Source of the DNA: Achromobacter kerstersii
Lineage (GTDB): Bacteria > Pseudomonadota > Gammaproteobacteria > Burkholderiales > Burkholderiaceae_B
Length of the DNA: 64,000 bases
Assembly: GCF_902859595.1 (NCBI RefSeq)
Contig: NZ_CADIJQ010000011.1
Coordinates: 1 to 64,000 of the forward strand
Direction: 5' to 3'
Made by a program: the position numbers and the translations under genes. Position 1 is the first letter of the stretch, and every line of letters begins with the position of its first letter. Shown in pieces: positions 40,529 to 52,556 of this stretch. Below the pieces are notes generated by a model. It worked only from the letters and a program-made list of their open reading frames with translations. It was not told the DNA's origin and searched no databases.

Positions 40529-41247
40529 AAGGCGCTGACAGCAGATATCAGCGCCAGCCCGGCGGTCTCGGTTCGCAGCACACGCGGGCCGAATCGCACG
40601 GCCTGCACACCCGCCTGGCGGGCGAGTTCCAATTCCTTGTCAGACCAGCCCCCTTCAGGCCCCACCAGCAAGGTCAGCGCCTGCACGCCGGGCGTGGCGC
40701 GCAGTGCGCCAGCCAGGTCGTCAGCCGCTTCGGGGTGGCACAACAGGCGCGGGCCTTCGGCAGGCAGAGCCAGCCAGTCGGCCAGTGATTGCGGGGCATC
40801 CACCGCCATCAGCCGGTTGCGGCCACATTGCTCGGCGGCGGATTGCGCAATGCGCTGCCAATGCGCCACGCGCTTATCCAGCCGGGGGCCAGACAGTTGC
40901 AGCACGCTGCGTTGCGCGGCGATGGGGCTGACGCGCGCGGCGCCCAGTTCCACGGCTTTTTCCACCACCCAATCCATCTTGTCACCCGAAGGCAGACCCT
41001 GCACGAGGGTGATGCGTCCGCCAAGCTCGGCTTCGCGAGCGGTGAAATCACCCAGTTGAGCAAAGCCCGCCTTGCCTTCAACGTCCAGCACGGCGGGGTA
41101 CTCGCCACCCTGGCCATTGAACAGCACAACGGTTTCACCGGCTTTTAACCGCAGCACGCGCAGTGCGTGGTGCGCCAGCGCTTCGGGCAAGGCGATGCGG
41201 GTGCCGGCGGAAAGGGGGATGTCGCAAAAGAAGCGGGGGGCGGACAT
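40516..41247 (-). CDS. rsmE: 16S rRNA m3U1498 methyltransferase
   Basis: 243 residues. A SPOUT-fold enzyme methylating U1498 of 16S rRNA. The SAM-knot motifs LLVGPEGGWSDKELEL and FGPRVLRTETAGLAL are clear. The N-terminal PUA-like domain is present (HHALRVLRLKAGE). Confidence 0.96.
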   Translation of the reverse strand: MSAPRFFCDIPLSAGTRIALPEALAHHALRVLRLKAGETVVLFNGQGGEYPAVLDVEGKAGFAQLGDFTAREAELGGRITLVQGLPSGDKMDWVVEKAVELGAARVSPIAAQRSVLQLSGPRLDKRVAHWQRIAQSAAEQCGRNRLMAVDAPQSLADWLALPAEGPRLLCHPEAADDLAGALRATPGVQALTLLVGPEGGWSDKELELARQAGVQAVRFGPRVLRTETAGLALISAVSALLGW

Positions 41248-41280
41248 GGGGTTCTGGCGAAGAAGGGGCGGGCGATCAGA

Positions 41281-41703
41281 TTATTTGAGCGCGTAGCCTA
41301 CCATCTTGACCCCCCATTCCAGGAAGGTGGGCGCGCTGGACGCCAGGTTCAGGCCCAGCAGCGTCAGAAACCCCACGGTCATTTTCTTGTCCAGGCGCAT
41401 GAACTGCGCGCGCAGGTCGGCCAGATCTTCGTGGGTGGCGAAACGCTTGAGTTCTTCGCGGGTGGGCAACTGCGCAATCTGATTGCGGATTTCAGCCAGT
41501 TCTTCACGGCGCGCGAAGGGGGCAATCATGGTGGCCATTTCATTGCGCCAGTCCTGCCGAAGCTTGGCGGCCAGTTCGGCTTCGCCTTTGATCTGGGCGT
41601 GCTCAAGTGCGCGCGCCACCGCAATGGCGCGCTCTTCGCCCAGGGCGGTGCGCAATGCCATGATGCCTTCGACAGGAATGGTGAGGTTCAGCATGAGGCC
41701 CAT
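41281..41703 (-). CDS. coiled-coil protein with C-terminal membrane segment
   Basis: 140 residues, highly helical. A heptad-like region (30-105, with LPTREELKRFATHEDLADL) is followed by a hydrophobic segment near the end (MTVGFLTLLGLNLASSAP). It resembles the DUF1640-type coiled-coil proteins, of unknown function. The start at 41703 has GGAG about 10 nt upstream; an ATG 9 bp later is possible. It is 33 bp upstream of rsmE on the same strand. Confidence 0.75.
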   Translation of the reverse strand: MGLMLNLTIPVEGIMALRTALGEERAIAVARALEHAQIKGEAELAAKLRQDWRNEMATMIAPFARREELAEIRNQIAQLPTREELKRFATHEDLADLRAQFMRLDKKMTVGFLTLLGLNLASSAPTFLEWGVKMVGYALK

Positions 41704-41944
41704 GGTAGGCGGCTCCGGTAGAGGGGTACAGGGCCACATCCTGAATGTCAGACCACATTCCCGCAATTGTGGGATGTACGCTAATACTTCTCTCGCGGAA
41801 ACGGCTGATTACATCGCGCATTACATCGAGCTTAAGGGGGATGGCGTGAGGGAAATCCCCTGATGCTAAAATCGTCTGCTTCGCAACCCACTCAACTGGC
41901 CCCTATATTTCCTGTAGACGGGTCAGCTTCAAAGAGCCTTCCGA

Positions 41945-45006
<3,062 letters not shown>

Positions 45007-45024
45007 GCAACACGGTCAGTCCAG

Positions 45025-45072
45025 AGGGGACGGATTTATTTTCCGCCATTGCGGAAAATGGGTTCGTCCCCT
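45025..45072. repeat. REP-like imperfect hairpin between gap and pgk
   Basis: Arms 45025-45046 and 45051-45072 pair at 18 of 22 positions around a CATT loop, with outer AGGGGACG/CGTCCCCT and inner TTTTCCGC/GCGGAAAA. The outer and ATTTATTTTCC-like sequence recalls REP elements linked to REP-associated transposases in proteobacteria; that link is from memory. It could also act as an mRNA-processing or stability hairpin. Confidence 0.7.
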
Positions 45073-45099
45073 TTGTTCGCCCATCGTAGGAATTCAAAT

Positions 45100-46296
45100 A
45101 TGTCCAAGGTCAATACCCTGTCCGCGCTGGCCAAGTCCGGCGCACTGTCCGGCAAGCGCGTGTTCATTCGTGCCGACTTGAACGTGCCGTTCGATGATGC
45201 CGGCCGCATTTCCGAAGACACCCGCATCCGTGCGTCGGTGCCCGGCATTCGCCTGGCGCTGGATGCCGGCGCCGCCGTGATGGTCACGTCCCACTTGGGC
45301 CGCCCGAAAGAAGGCGTGCTGACCGAAGCCGACTCGCTCGCCAAGGTTGGCCAGCGCCTGTCCGAATTGCTGGGCATGCCCGTGCAATTGGTGCGTGACT
45401 GGGTCGATGGCGTGCAGGTGGATCACGGCCAGGTCGTGCTGCTGGAAAACTGCCGCGTGAACGTCGGCGAAAAGAAAGACGACGAAGCGCTGGCCAAGAA
45501 GATGGCCGCGCTGTGCGACGTCTATGTCAACGACGCGTTCGGCACCGCCCACCGCGCCGAAGCCACCACGCACGGCATCGCGCGCTTTGCGCCCGTGGCC
45601 TGCGCCGGCCCCTTGCTGGAAGCCGAGCTCGACGCGCTGGGCCGTGCGCTGCACGAACCCAAGCGCCCGCTGGTCGCCATCGTGGGCGGCTCCAAGGTGT
45701 CGACCAAGCTGTCCATCCTGCAATCGCTGGCCGACAAGGTTGACCAGCTGGTGGTGGGTGGTGGCATCGCCAACACCTTCCTGCTGGCCGCTGGCCTGCC
45801 GATTGGCAAGTCGCTGGCGGAACCCGACCAGGTGGATCAGGCGCGCGCCGTGATCGAACTGATGAAGCAGCGCGGCGCGGCCGTGCCGATTCCGGTGGAC
45901 GTGGTGTGCGCCAAGGCGTTCGGCGCGGATGCTGAAGCGACGGTGAAAGCCGCCACCGATGTGGCCGACGACGACATGATTCTGGACATCGGCCCGCAGA
46001 CCGCGGCGCAGTTGGCCGAGATCCTGAAGAAGGCTGGCACCATCGTCTGGAACGGCCCGGTGGGCGTGTTTGAATTCGACCAGTTCGCCAACGGCACCGA
46101 AGTGGTGGCGCGCGCCATCGCGGAATCGGACGGCTTTTCGATTGCGGGCGGCGGCGACACGCTGGCCGCCATCGCCAAGTACGGCATCGGCGAACAAGTC
46201 GGCTACATCTCGACGGGCGGCGGCGCATTCCTGGAATTCCTGGAAGGCAAAACCCTGCCGGCCGTGGCCGTGCTGGAAGCCCGCGCGGCAAAGTAA
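45100..46296 (+). CDS. pgk: phosphoglycerate kinase
   Basis: 398 residues. The signature [12 protein letters not shown], the substrate segment [10 protein letters not shown] and the nucleotide loop [13 protein letters not shown] are present. The start at [10 protein letters not shown] has AGGA about 8 nt upstream. A strong terminator follows at 46339. Confidence 0.97.
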   Translation: MSKVNTLSALAKSGALSGKRVFIRADLNVPFDDAGRISEDTRIRASVPGIRLALDAGAAVMVTSHLGRPKEGVLTEADSLAKVGQRLSELLGMPVQLVRDWVDGVQVDHGQVVLLENCRVNVGEKKDDEALAKKMAALCDVYVNDAFGTAHRAEATTHGIARFAPVACAGPLLEAELDALGRALHEPKRPLVAIVGGSKVSTKLSILQSLADKVDQLVVGGGIANTFLLAAGLPIGKSLAEPDQVDQARAVIELMKQRGAAVPIPVDVVCAKAFGADAEATVKAATDVADDDMILDIGPQTAAQLAEILKKAGTIVWNGPVGVFEFDQFANGTEVVARAIAESDGFSIAGGGDTLAAIAKYGIGEQVGYISTGGGAFLEFLEGKTLPAVAVLEARAAK

Positions 46297-46338
46297 ATGG
46301 CGGGGCGGGCACGTTCGCAACGTGTCCGCGCGCCATGC

Positions 46339-46366
46339 AAAAACGCCCCTTTCGGGGCGTTTTTTT
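46339..46366 (+). terminator. terminator after pgk
   Basis: AAAAACGCCCC, loop TTTC, GGGGCGTTTTTTT. A classic intrinsic terminator 42 bp after the stop. Confidence 0.95.
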
Positions 46367-46372
46367 CGTCCA

Positions 46373-46427
46373 GCCAGATGTGCCGGCGCCAGATGCCGGC
46401 GCCAGATGCGGGCGCCAGATGCCGGTA
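46373..46427. repeat. 13-bp x 4 repeat after the Bug gene
   Basis: Units gccagatgtgccggc (46373), gccagatgccggc (46388), gccagatgcgggc (46401) and gccagatgccggta (46414). They lie between the pgk terminator and the Bug receptor stop (46429), without including the stop. Confidence 0.88.
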
Positions 46428-46428
46428 G

Positions 46429-47421
46429 CTATTCCATCTTCGCGCCCGAGATCTTCACGATCTCTGCATACCGCGCAATTTCAGATTGAATAAACGCGCT
46501 GAACTGCTCCGGCGTCTGACCGGCCGGCACCAGCGCGCCCATGCTTTCCATGCGCTGCTTCACTCCCGGCGTGGCCGTGACGGCGTTCACTTCTTTGTTC
46601 AGGCGTTGCACCACATCGGCCGGCGTGCCGGCAGGGGCGACGATGCCGTACCAGGCCGACGCAATCATCTTCGGCACCCCGGCTTCCTCGAACGTGGGTA
46701 CGTCCGGCAGCGCCGGCAAACGCTGGTGCGACGCAACGGCCAGCGCGCGCAACGCGCCTGCTTGCACCTGGGCCAATGAACCCGTGTCCAGCATCATGTC
46801 GACTTGTCCGGCCAGCAGATCCGACACGGCGGGGCCGCTGCCCTTGTAGGGAATGTGCAGCACGTCCGCACCGGTCAGATGCTTGAACAGCGCGCCCGCC
46901 AGGTGCTGCGACGACCCCACGCCGCCCGAGCCGTAATTCAGCTTGCCCGGCTCAGCCTTGGCGGCGGCCACCAGGTCCGCCACCGATTTGAAGGGTGACT
47001 GCTTGGGCACTTCCAAAATGTTCGGGATCTCGGCCACGAAAGCGACGGGTGCGAAGTCCTTGGACGCATCGAACCCCAGGCGCGAATACAGATGCGGGTT
47101 CGCAGCGTTGGTGGAGCTGGTGGCCATCAGCAGGGTGTAGCCGTCCGCCTTTTCGCGCACGAACGACGCCGTGCCGATATTGCCGCCTGCGCCGGCCTTG
47201 TTGTCCACGATCACCGTCTGGCCCAGGCGTTCCGTCAGGCGCTGCGCCAGCAGGCGCGCAAGCGAGTCAGTGGCGCCGCCCGGGGGCCATGGCACGACGA
47301 GTTTGATGGGGCGCTCGGGGTAGCTTTGGGCGTAGGCGGCGGGGGCGGCGCCAGCGGCAACCGCGGCAAGCCCGGCGACAGCGAGCGCGCGGCTGGCGCG
47401 CCGCAGGAAGGCGAAGGACAT
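46429..47421 (-). CDS. Bug-type (TctC) periplasmic solute receptor
   Basis: 330 residues. A signal peptide ends at AYA-QSYP. The family markers YPERPIKLVVPWPPGGATD, the VDNKAGAGGNIG loop and NYGSGGVGSSQHLAG are clear. These receptors bind carboxylates or similar small solutes and are greatly expanded in Bordetella and Achromobacter, usually as orphans, as here. GGAG lies 6 nt upstream of the ATG. Confidence 0.95.
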   Translation of the reverse strand: MSFAFLRRASRALAVAGLAAVAAGAAPAAYAQSYPERPIKLVVPWPPGGATDSLARLLAQRLTERLGQTVIVDNKAGAGGNIGTASFVREKADGYTLLMATSSTNAANPHLYSRLGFDASKDFAPVAFVAEIPNILEVPKQSPFKSVADLVAAAKAEPGKLNYGSGGVGSSQHLAGALFKHLTGADVLHIPYKGSGPAVSDLLAGQVDMMLDTGSLAQVQAGALRALAVASHQRLPALPDVPTFEEAGVPKMIASAWYGIVAPAGTPADVVQRLNKEVNAVTATPGVKQRMESMGALVPAGQTPEQFSAFIQSEIARYAEIVKISGAKME

Positions 47422-47741
47422 GGAGTCTCCAGATGTGCCGGCCGTTGTGTCCGCATCGGGTGGGCGAGGCGGCGGGCCGTGTCGGTGTGCAATGACGCGG
47501 CGTGTCGCCGCTTTTCTTATGCGAGGGACTCTACGCAATCCTCCTTTCCTGCAAAAGAGATAAATAATCAACAAACTCTATTCCATAAGGGAATGAAATG
47601 CGGGAATGGAATGCGAATGGATTGAGGGATGGCACGCGGCGGTCGTTTGATCTAAAACGGTTTGGTGCGCCTGCCCTTGGTGTAGGCTGGCGGTCCTCAC
47701 GCGCCTTGCGTCATCTCAACCTTCAGGTCGTTCGCAGCACC
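47422..47741. other. divergent promoter stretch
   Basis: 320 bp between the Bug receptor and the SulP permease, which are divergently transcribed. A short AT-rich part (about 47535-47600, AGATAAATAATCAACAAACTC) could hold promoters. I see no clear operator. Confidence 0.5.
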
Positions 47742-49430
47742 ATGAATCTACGTTTCTTTCCCGGCCTGAATAATTTCCGTGGCATCACGCGAGACTCGGC
47801 GCGGCGTGACGTCATGGCCGGGTTGAGCGTGGCGGCCGTTGCCTTGCCGGTGGGGCTGGCGTACGCCGCAATGATGGGCGTGCCGCCCGTTGCCGGCCTG
47901 TGGGCCGCCATTGCGGGCATGCTGGGCTACGCCTTGTTCGGCTCGTCGCGCACGCTGATCGTGGGGCCGGACACCGCTACCTGCACGCTGATCGCCGCCA
48001 CCTTGACGGGTATGGCGCTGACCTCGCCCGAAGACCGCCTGGTTGCGGCCACGGGCATTGCGCTGACCGTGGGCGTGGGCTGCCTGATCGCGCGCGTGCT
48101 GCGGCTGGGCGTGCTGGCCAACCTGCTGTCGCGCCCCGTGCTGATCGGCTACATGGCGGGCGTGGCCATCACGCTGGCGATGTCGCAACTGAGTGGCCTG
48201 ACGGGCGTGGGCTTGCGCAATAGCGGGCTGGTGCATCCGTTTCTGGAGCTGTCGCGCCGCATTCAGGAAATTCAGATTCCAACGCTGTGCCTGGGGCTGG
48301 CGTCGTGCATTCTATTGGTGGGGCTCAAGCGCTGGCGCCCGGCGTGGCCGGGGCCGATTTTGCTGGTGCTGGGCGGCTGCCTGCTGTCGTGGCTATTCAA
48401 CTTTCCCGAGCTGGGCATTGCGGTGGTGGGCGAAGTGCCTGCCGGCTTGCCCGGCATCAGCCTGCCCGTTCGGCTTGAAGGCGTGGACAGCATGCTGTTG
48501 GGCGCGGCAGGCGTGCTGGTGGTCAGCTTTTCCAGTGGCATCGTCACCGCGCGCAGCTTTGCCGCGCGCACGGGCGAGCACGTTGACCCCAACCGCGAGC
48601 TCGTGGGGTTCGGCGCGGCCAACGTCGCGGCAGGCCTGTTCCAGGGTTTCGTCGTGACGGGCGCCGATTCGCGCACGGCGGTGGGGCTGGTGGCGGGCGG
48701 GTCGTCGCCTTTGGTCAGCATCAGCGCGGCGATGGCGCTGGCGATCGTGGTGGGTCTTTTGAGTGAGCCGTTGTACTGGCTGCCGCAAGCGGTGCTGTCA
48801 GCCATCTTGCTGCTGGCTGCGGTGAGCTTGTTTGATGTCAAAGCCTTCATGCGGCTGGCGCGAATTTCCCGCATCGAACTGGCGTTCGGCGTCTTGGCAG
48901 CGGTAGGCGTGGTGGGATTCGGCGTGCTGCAAGGCGTGGCCGTGTCGGTGGGCGCCACCTTGCTGTACGCGATGTACGTGTCAGGCAACCCGCGTGATGC
49001 GCTGCTGGGCCGGTTGCCCGGCGAATCCGTGCTGGGCAAGCTGCACCTGAATCCCGAAGCGCAGCCGGTGCCGGGCGCCGTGATCTGGCTATTTGAATCG
49101 TCGGTGTGGTTCTTTAACGCCGACGCCTTCCGCCGCCGCGCGCGCGAAGTCATGGATCAGGCTGGCGATGTGCAATGGTTCGTGCTGGACGCCGAAGCCA
49201 TGACGCAGGCCGATGCCGACGCGGTGGAAGCCTTGTATGAGCTCAAGCGCGAGCTCGACGACCGGCACATCACCCTGCTGGTGGCGGGCGGCCACGGCCA
49301 GTTCCGCATGGCGCTGGAACGCTCGGGGCTGGTCAAGAAGATCGGCCGCGACAAAATCTTCGGCAGCCCAGAGCAAGCGGTGGAAGCGATTGAATGTTGG
49401 CGTCAGCCAGCGCCAGAGACGTTGGCCTGA
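47742..49430 (+). CDS. SulP-family anion transporter
   Basis: 562 residues: about 12-14 membrane segments followed by a C-terminal STAS domain (about 435-550, WFVLDAEAMTQADADAVEAL). Likely imports sulfate, bicarbonate or another small anion; the substrate cannot be read. The start at MNLRFFPGLNNFRG fits the family. The stop lies within an 11-bp tandem repeat. Confidence 0.92.
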   Translation: MNLRFFPGLNNFRGITRDSARRDVMAGLSVAAVALPVGLAYAAMMGVPPVAGLWAAIAGMLGYALFGSSRTLIVGPDTATCTLIAATLTGMALTSPEDRLVAATGIALTVGVGCLIARVLRLGVLANLLSRPVLIGYMAGVAITLAMSQLSGLTGVGLRNSGLVHPFLELSRRIQEIQIPTLCLGLASCILLVGLKRWRPAWPGPILLVLGGCLLSWLFNFPELGIAVVGEVPAGLPGISLPVRLEGVDSMLLGAAGVLVVSFSSGIVTARSFAARTGEHVDPNRELVGFGAANVAAGLFQGFVVTGADSRTAVGLVAGGSSPLVSISAAMALAIVVGLLSEPLYWLPQAVLSAILLLAAVSLFDVKAFMRLARISRIELAFGVLAAVGVVGFGVLQGVAVSVGATLLYAMYVSGNPRDALLGRLPGESVLGKLHLNPEAQPVPGAVIWLFESSVWFFNADAFRRRAREVMDQAGDVQWFVLDAEAMTQADADAVEALYELKRELDDRHITLLVAGGHGQFRMALERSGLVKKIGRDKIFGSPEQAVEAIECWRQPAPETLA

Positions 49431-49527
49431 GTTTGGCCTGACGTTGCCCCGAGGTTGCTCCGACGTTGCCCCGACGTCGCCCCGACGTTGCTCCGACGTT
49501 GCTCCGACGTTGCCCCGACGTTGGCGT
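49418..49527. repeat. 11-bp x 10 repeat across sulP-fabI junction
   Basis: Ten contiguous 11-bp units (type gacgttgcccc) from 49418 to 49527. The first two overlap the end of the SulP gene and its TGA (49428-49430). The run ends 5 bp before the stop of converging fabI. Confidence 0.95.
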
Positions 49528-49531
49528 GCCC

Positions 49532-50320
49532 CTAATCGATGATGTGATAGCCGCCGTCGATGTACAGCGTCTGCCCCGTCATCAGGCGGGCGGCGTCGGT
49601 GGCGAGCCAGGCGGTGGCTTCGCCCACGTCATCAATCGACACCAGGCTGCGCGCCGGCGCCTTGGACTGGGCGCGGTCCAGCAAGGCGTCGAATTCCGCA
49701 ATGCCCGAGGCGGCGCGCGTCTTCAGCGGCCCCGGTGATATCGCATGCACGCGGATGCCTTGCGGGCCGAGTTCGGCGGCCAGATAGCGCGTGGCGGATT
49801 CCAGCGCGGCTTTGACCGGGCCCATCATGTTGTAGTGTTCCACCACCATCTGCGAGCCGTAATAGCTCATGCAGAAGAGGGCGCCGCCCTTGGCCATCAG
49901 CGGTTCGGCAAGTTTGGCCATGCGGATGAATGACCAGCACGACACGTCCATCGCTTGCAGAAAGCCCTCGCGCGAACAGTCGGTGACGCGGCCGTGCAGG
50001 TCGGCGCGCGGCGCGAATGCGATGGAGTGCAGCACGAAGTCCAGCTGGCCCCATTCGGCGGTGACGCGGTCGAACACGGCTTCCAGTTCGCCCTCGTTCA
50101 ACAGGTTCAGCGGCATCAGCAATGACGCATCCACCTGGCGCGCAAGCGGCTCCACATGCGGCAGCGCCTTGTCGTTCAGGTAGGTTACGGCCAGCTCCGC
50201 GCCCATCGCACGAAACGCCTTGGCGCAGCCCCAGGCAATGGAATCCGCGTTGGCGATGCCGGTAACCAGTCCACGTTTGCCGGCCAATGGCAGCGCCGGG
50301 TTGAGGGTGGGCGCGTTCAT
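49532..50320 (-). CDS. fabI: enoyl-[acyl-carrier-protein] reductase FabI
   Basis: 262 residues, short-chain dehydrogenase fold. FabI features are visible: GIANADSIAWGCAKAF at the NAD site, and the catalytic pair Y-x6-K in YNMMGPVK. It reduces trans-2-enoyl thioesters. It is the last gene of a four-gene operon, with ATGA overlap with ackA, and may act on pathway intermediates there rather than in general fatty acid synthesis. Confidence 0.9.
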   Translation of the reverse strand: MNAPTLNPALPLAGKRGLVTGIANADSIAWGCAKAFRAMGAELAVTYLNDKALPHVEPLARQVDASLLMPLNLLNEGELEAVFDRVTAEWGQLDFVLHSIAFAPRADLHGRVTDCSREGFLQAMDVSCWSFIRMAKLAEPLMAKGGALFCMSYYGSQMVVEHYNMMGPVKAALESATRYLAAELGPQGIRVHAISPGPLKTRAASGIAEFDALLDRAQSKAPARSLVSIDDVGEATAWLATDAARLMTGQTLYIDGGYHIID

Positions 50321-51501
50321 CGTTGACGCACCAAGGCCAGCGTGTGCTGCGCGATGATCAGCTCTTCGTTCGTGCGAACCACATACACGCCGATGCGGCT
50401 GTCGTCGGTAGAGATGCGCGGCCCGTGATGAGCGTTGCGTTCGGGGTCCAGCTTGATGCCCAGCCAGCCCCAATGGTCGGCGATGGCTTGGCGGATTTCG
50501 GCAGAATTTTCACCCACGCCGGCGGTGAAGACGATGCCGTCGATACCGTTCATGGCGCAGCCCAGGCCGATCATGCCTTCGGCGACGCGCCACGCGAAAT
50601 ACTTCAGCGCCAATTGCGCGGCGGGCGCATCGCTGGCCAGCAGTTCGCGCATGTCGTTGCTGATGCCCGACAGGCCTTTCATGCCGCAGTCGTGATAGAG
50701 CAGGTGCTCGATCTGGTCGTGGTCCATGCCGCGTTCCATCATCCACAGCACCACGCCCGGGTCCAGCCGGCCGGGGCGCGTGCCCATGGGCAGGCCTTCC
50801 AGTGCGGTGAAGCCCATCGTGCTGTCCACGCTCTTGCCTTCAAACATGGCGCAAGCCGACACGCCCGAGCCCAGATGCGCGGCAATGATCTTGCCCATCG
50901 CCAGGTCAGGCAGCGCCTGGCGCAAGCGCTGCGCGATGTACTCGTAAGACAGACCGTGAAAGCCGTAGCGGCGCACGCCTTCCTGATACAGCGATTCCGG
51001 CAGCGCGTAGCGGTCGGCCACATCGGAATGGCTGCGGTGAAAGGCGGTGTCGAAGCACGCCACCTGCGGAATCCACGGGCGGCGTTCGCGGATGACACGA
51101 ATGGGCGCCAGATTGTTTGGCTGATGCAGCGGCGCAAGCGGGGTGAAGGTGTCGAGCTTGGCCAGGATGGCGTCGTCGATCAGGACGGGTTCAGACAGAT
51201 CCGGGCCGCCATGCACCACGCGGTGGCCCACCGCCAGCGGCGCGCCGCCCAGATGGCCGCTTAGCCACGTGCCGACCACTTCCTGGCCGTTGGGCACGTC
51301 GGCGGCGTGGGCGGGCGCAATGTCGCGTTCGACCAGGGTCTGGCCGTCGGCGGCACGCACGCGCAAGCGGGGGTGTGACGTGCCGATGCCTTCCAGCTGC
51401 CCGCCCAGGCGCGGCGCGAGTTCTTGCTTGTCGTCGATGTCGTACAGGTAGAACTTGATGCTGGAACTGCCGGCGTTGATGACGAGAATGGTGTCGCTCA
51501 T
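50317..51501 (-). CDS. ackA: acetate/propionate kinase
   Basis: 394 residues, ASKHA fold. Start ILVINAGSSSIKFYLYD and motifs HRVVHGG, FDTAFH, AHLGSGVSACA and FTAGVGENSAEIR are all present. It makes ATP from acyl phosphate. It stands between the phosphotransacylase upstream (110-bp gap filled partly by 13-bp repeats) and fabI downstream (4-nt overlap). The start at MSDTILVIN is preferred over an ATG 36 bp upstream. Confidence 0.96.
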   Translation of the reverse strand: MSDTILVINAGSSSIKFYLYDIDDKQELAPRLGGQLEGIGTSHPRLRVRAADGQTLVERDIAPAHAADVPNGQEVVGTWLSGHLGGAPLAVGHRVVHGGPDLSEPVLIDDAILAKLDTFTPLAPLHQPNNLAPIRVIRERRPWIPQVACFDTAFHRSHSDVADRYALPESLYQEGVRRYGFHGLSYEYIAQRLRQALPDLAMGKIIAAHLGSGVSACAMFEGKSVDSTMGFTALEGLPMGTRPGRLDPGVVLWMMERGMDHDQIEHLLYHDCGMKGLSGISNDMRELLASDAPAAQLALKYFAWRVAEGMIGLGCAMNGIDGIVFTAGVGENSAEIRQAIADHWGWLGIKLDPERNAHHGPRISTDDSRIGVYVVRTNEELIIAQHTLALVRQR

Positions 51502-51539
51502 GGCTCTGGAATCCGGTAGCAATGGGGCGGGGATCAACC

Positions 51540-51617
51540 CCGCGTTTCAGATCAACGTTTCAGACCAACGTGTCAGTCCAACGTGTCAGTCCAACGTGTC
51601 AGTCCAACGTGTCAGGC
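51540..51617. repeat. 13-bp x 6 repeat carrying the phosphotransacylase stop
   Basis: Six contiguous 13-bp units (type caacgtgtcagtc) at 51540, 51553, 51566, 51579, 51592 and 51605. The last unit contains the stop (tca, 51612-51614) of the minus-strand phosphotransacylase; all six units keep tca at the same position. Confidence 0.97.
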
Positions 51618-52556
51618 CAGCGGACGGGCTGCTTGCTGGCTCAGGTGGTGCGCGTAGATCGCCGCCACGGCGCAAGAGGCCAGGCGCGAACGCGGGCTGT
51701 CGGCCCGGCTGGTCAGGATGATGGGCACGCGCGCGCCCAGCACAATGCCGGCGGCTTCGGCGTTAGCTAGGAACGTCAGGTTCTTGGCCAGCATGTTGCC
51801 GGCTTCCAGATCCGGCACCACCAGCACTTGCGCCACCCCCGCCACGGGCGAGCGGATGCCCTTGATGCGCGCGGCGTCCGGGCTGATCGCGTTGTCCAGC
51901 GCCAGCGGGCCGTCCAGCAAGCCGCCCGTGATCTGGCCACGGTCAGCCATCTTGCACAGCGCGGCGGCTTCGATGGTGCTGGGAATGTTGGGCGTGACTT
52001 GTTCCACCGCCGACAAAATCGCCACGCGCGGTTCGCCCAGCCCCAGGCCCTGGTGCAGGTCGATCACGTTGCGGATGATGTCGGCCTTGGTTTCCAGGTC
52101 GGGGAAGATGTTGATGGCGGCATCGGTGATGAAGAGCGGCTCGGCGTAGGTCGGCACTTCCATGATGAATGCATGGCTGATGCGCCGGCCGCTGCGCAAG
52201 CCCGTTGTGCGAGCCACCACTTCATGCATCAGCTCGTCGGTGTGCAGGCTGCCCTTCATCAGCAAGGTGGCCTCGCCATTGCGCACCAGCGCCACGGCCG
52301 TTTCGGCGGCCGCGTGGCTGTGCGGCACGTCAACGATGCGGGCGTCGCCCAGGTTCAGGTTGAACTGGGCGGCGGTGTCGCGGATCTTCTTTTCCGGGCC
52401 CACCAGAATCGGGTGCAACAGGCCCAGATCGCGTGCTTCCAGCGCTGCCGACAGCGACGGCTCGTCGCAGGGGTGGGCGATGGCGCAGAAGGCCGGTTCC
52501 AGCGTCTGCGCGCGCGCGATGAGCTTGTCGTAATGCGTCGAGGTGGGCAGCGTCAT
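51612..52556 (-). CDS. phosphate acetyl/butyryltransferase
   Basis: 314 residues, PTA/PTB family. It exchanges CoA for phosphate on acyl-CoA (core motifs LMKGSLHTDELMHEVV, HAFIMEVPTYAEPLFITD, GITGGLLDGPLALDNAIS-like region). It corresponds to the transferase half of proteins often labelled bifunctional enoyl-CoA hydratase/phosphate acetyltransferase; the hydratase half is absent. ATGA overlap with the DUF3141 gene upstream. Confidence 0.92.
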   Translation of the reverse strand: MTLPTSTHYDKLIARAQTLEPAFCAIAHPCDEPSLSAALEARDLGLLHPILVGPEKKIRDTAAQFNLNLGDARIVDVPHSHAAAETAVALVRNGEATLLMKGSLHTDELMHEVVARTTGLRSGRRISHAFIMEVPTYAEPLFITDAAINIFPDLETKADIIRNVIDLHQGLGLGEPRVAILSAVEQVTPNIPSTIEAAALCKMADRGQITGGLLDGPLALDNAISPDAARIKGIRSPVAGVAQVLVVPDLEAGNMLAKNLTFLANAEAAGIVLGARVPIILTSRADSPRSRLASCAVAAIYAHHLSQQAARPLA

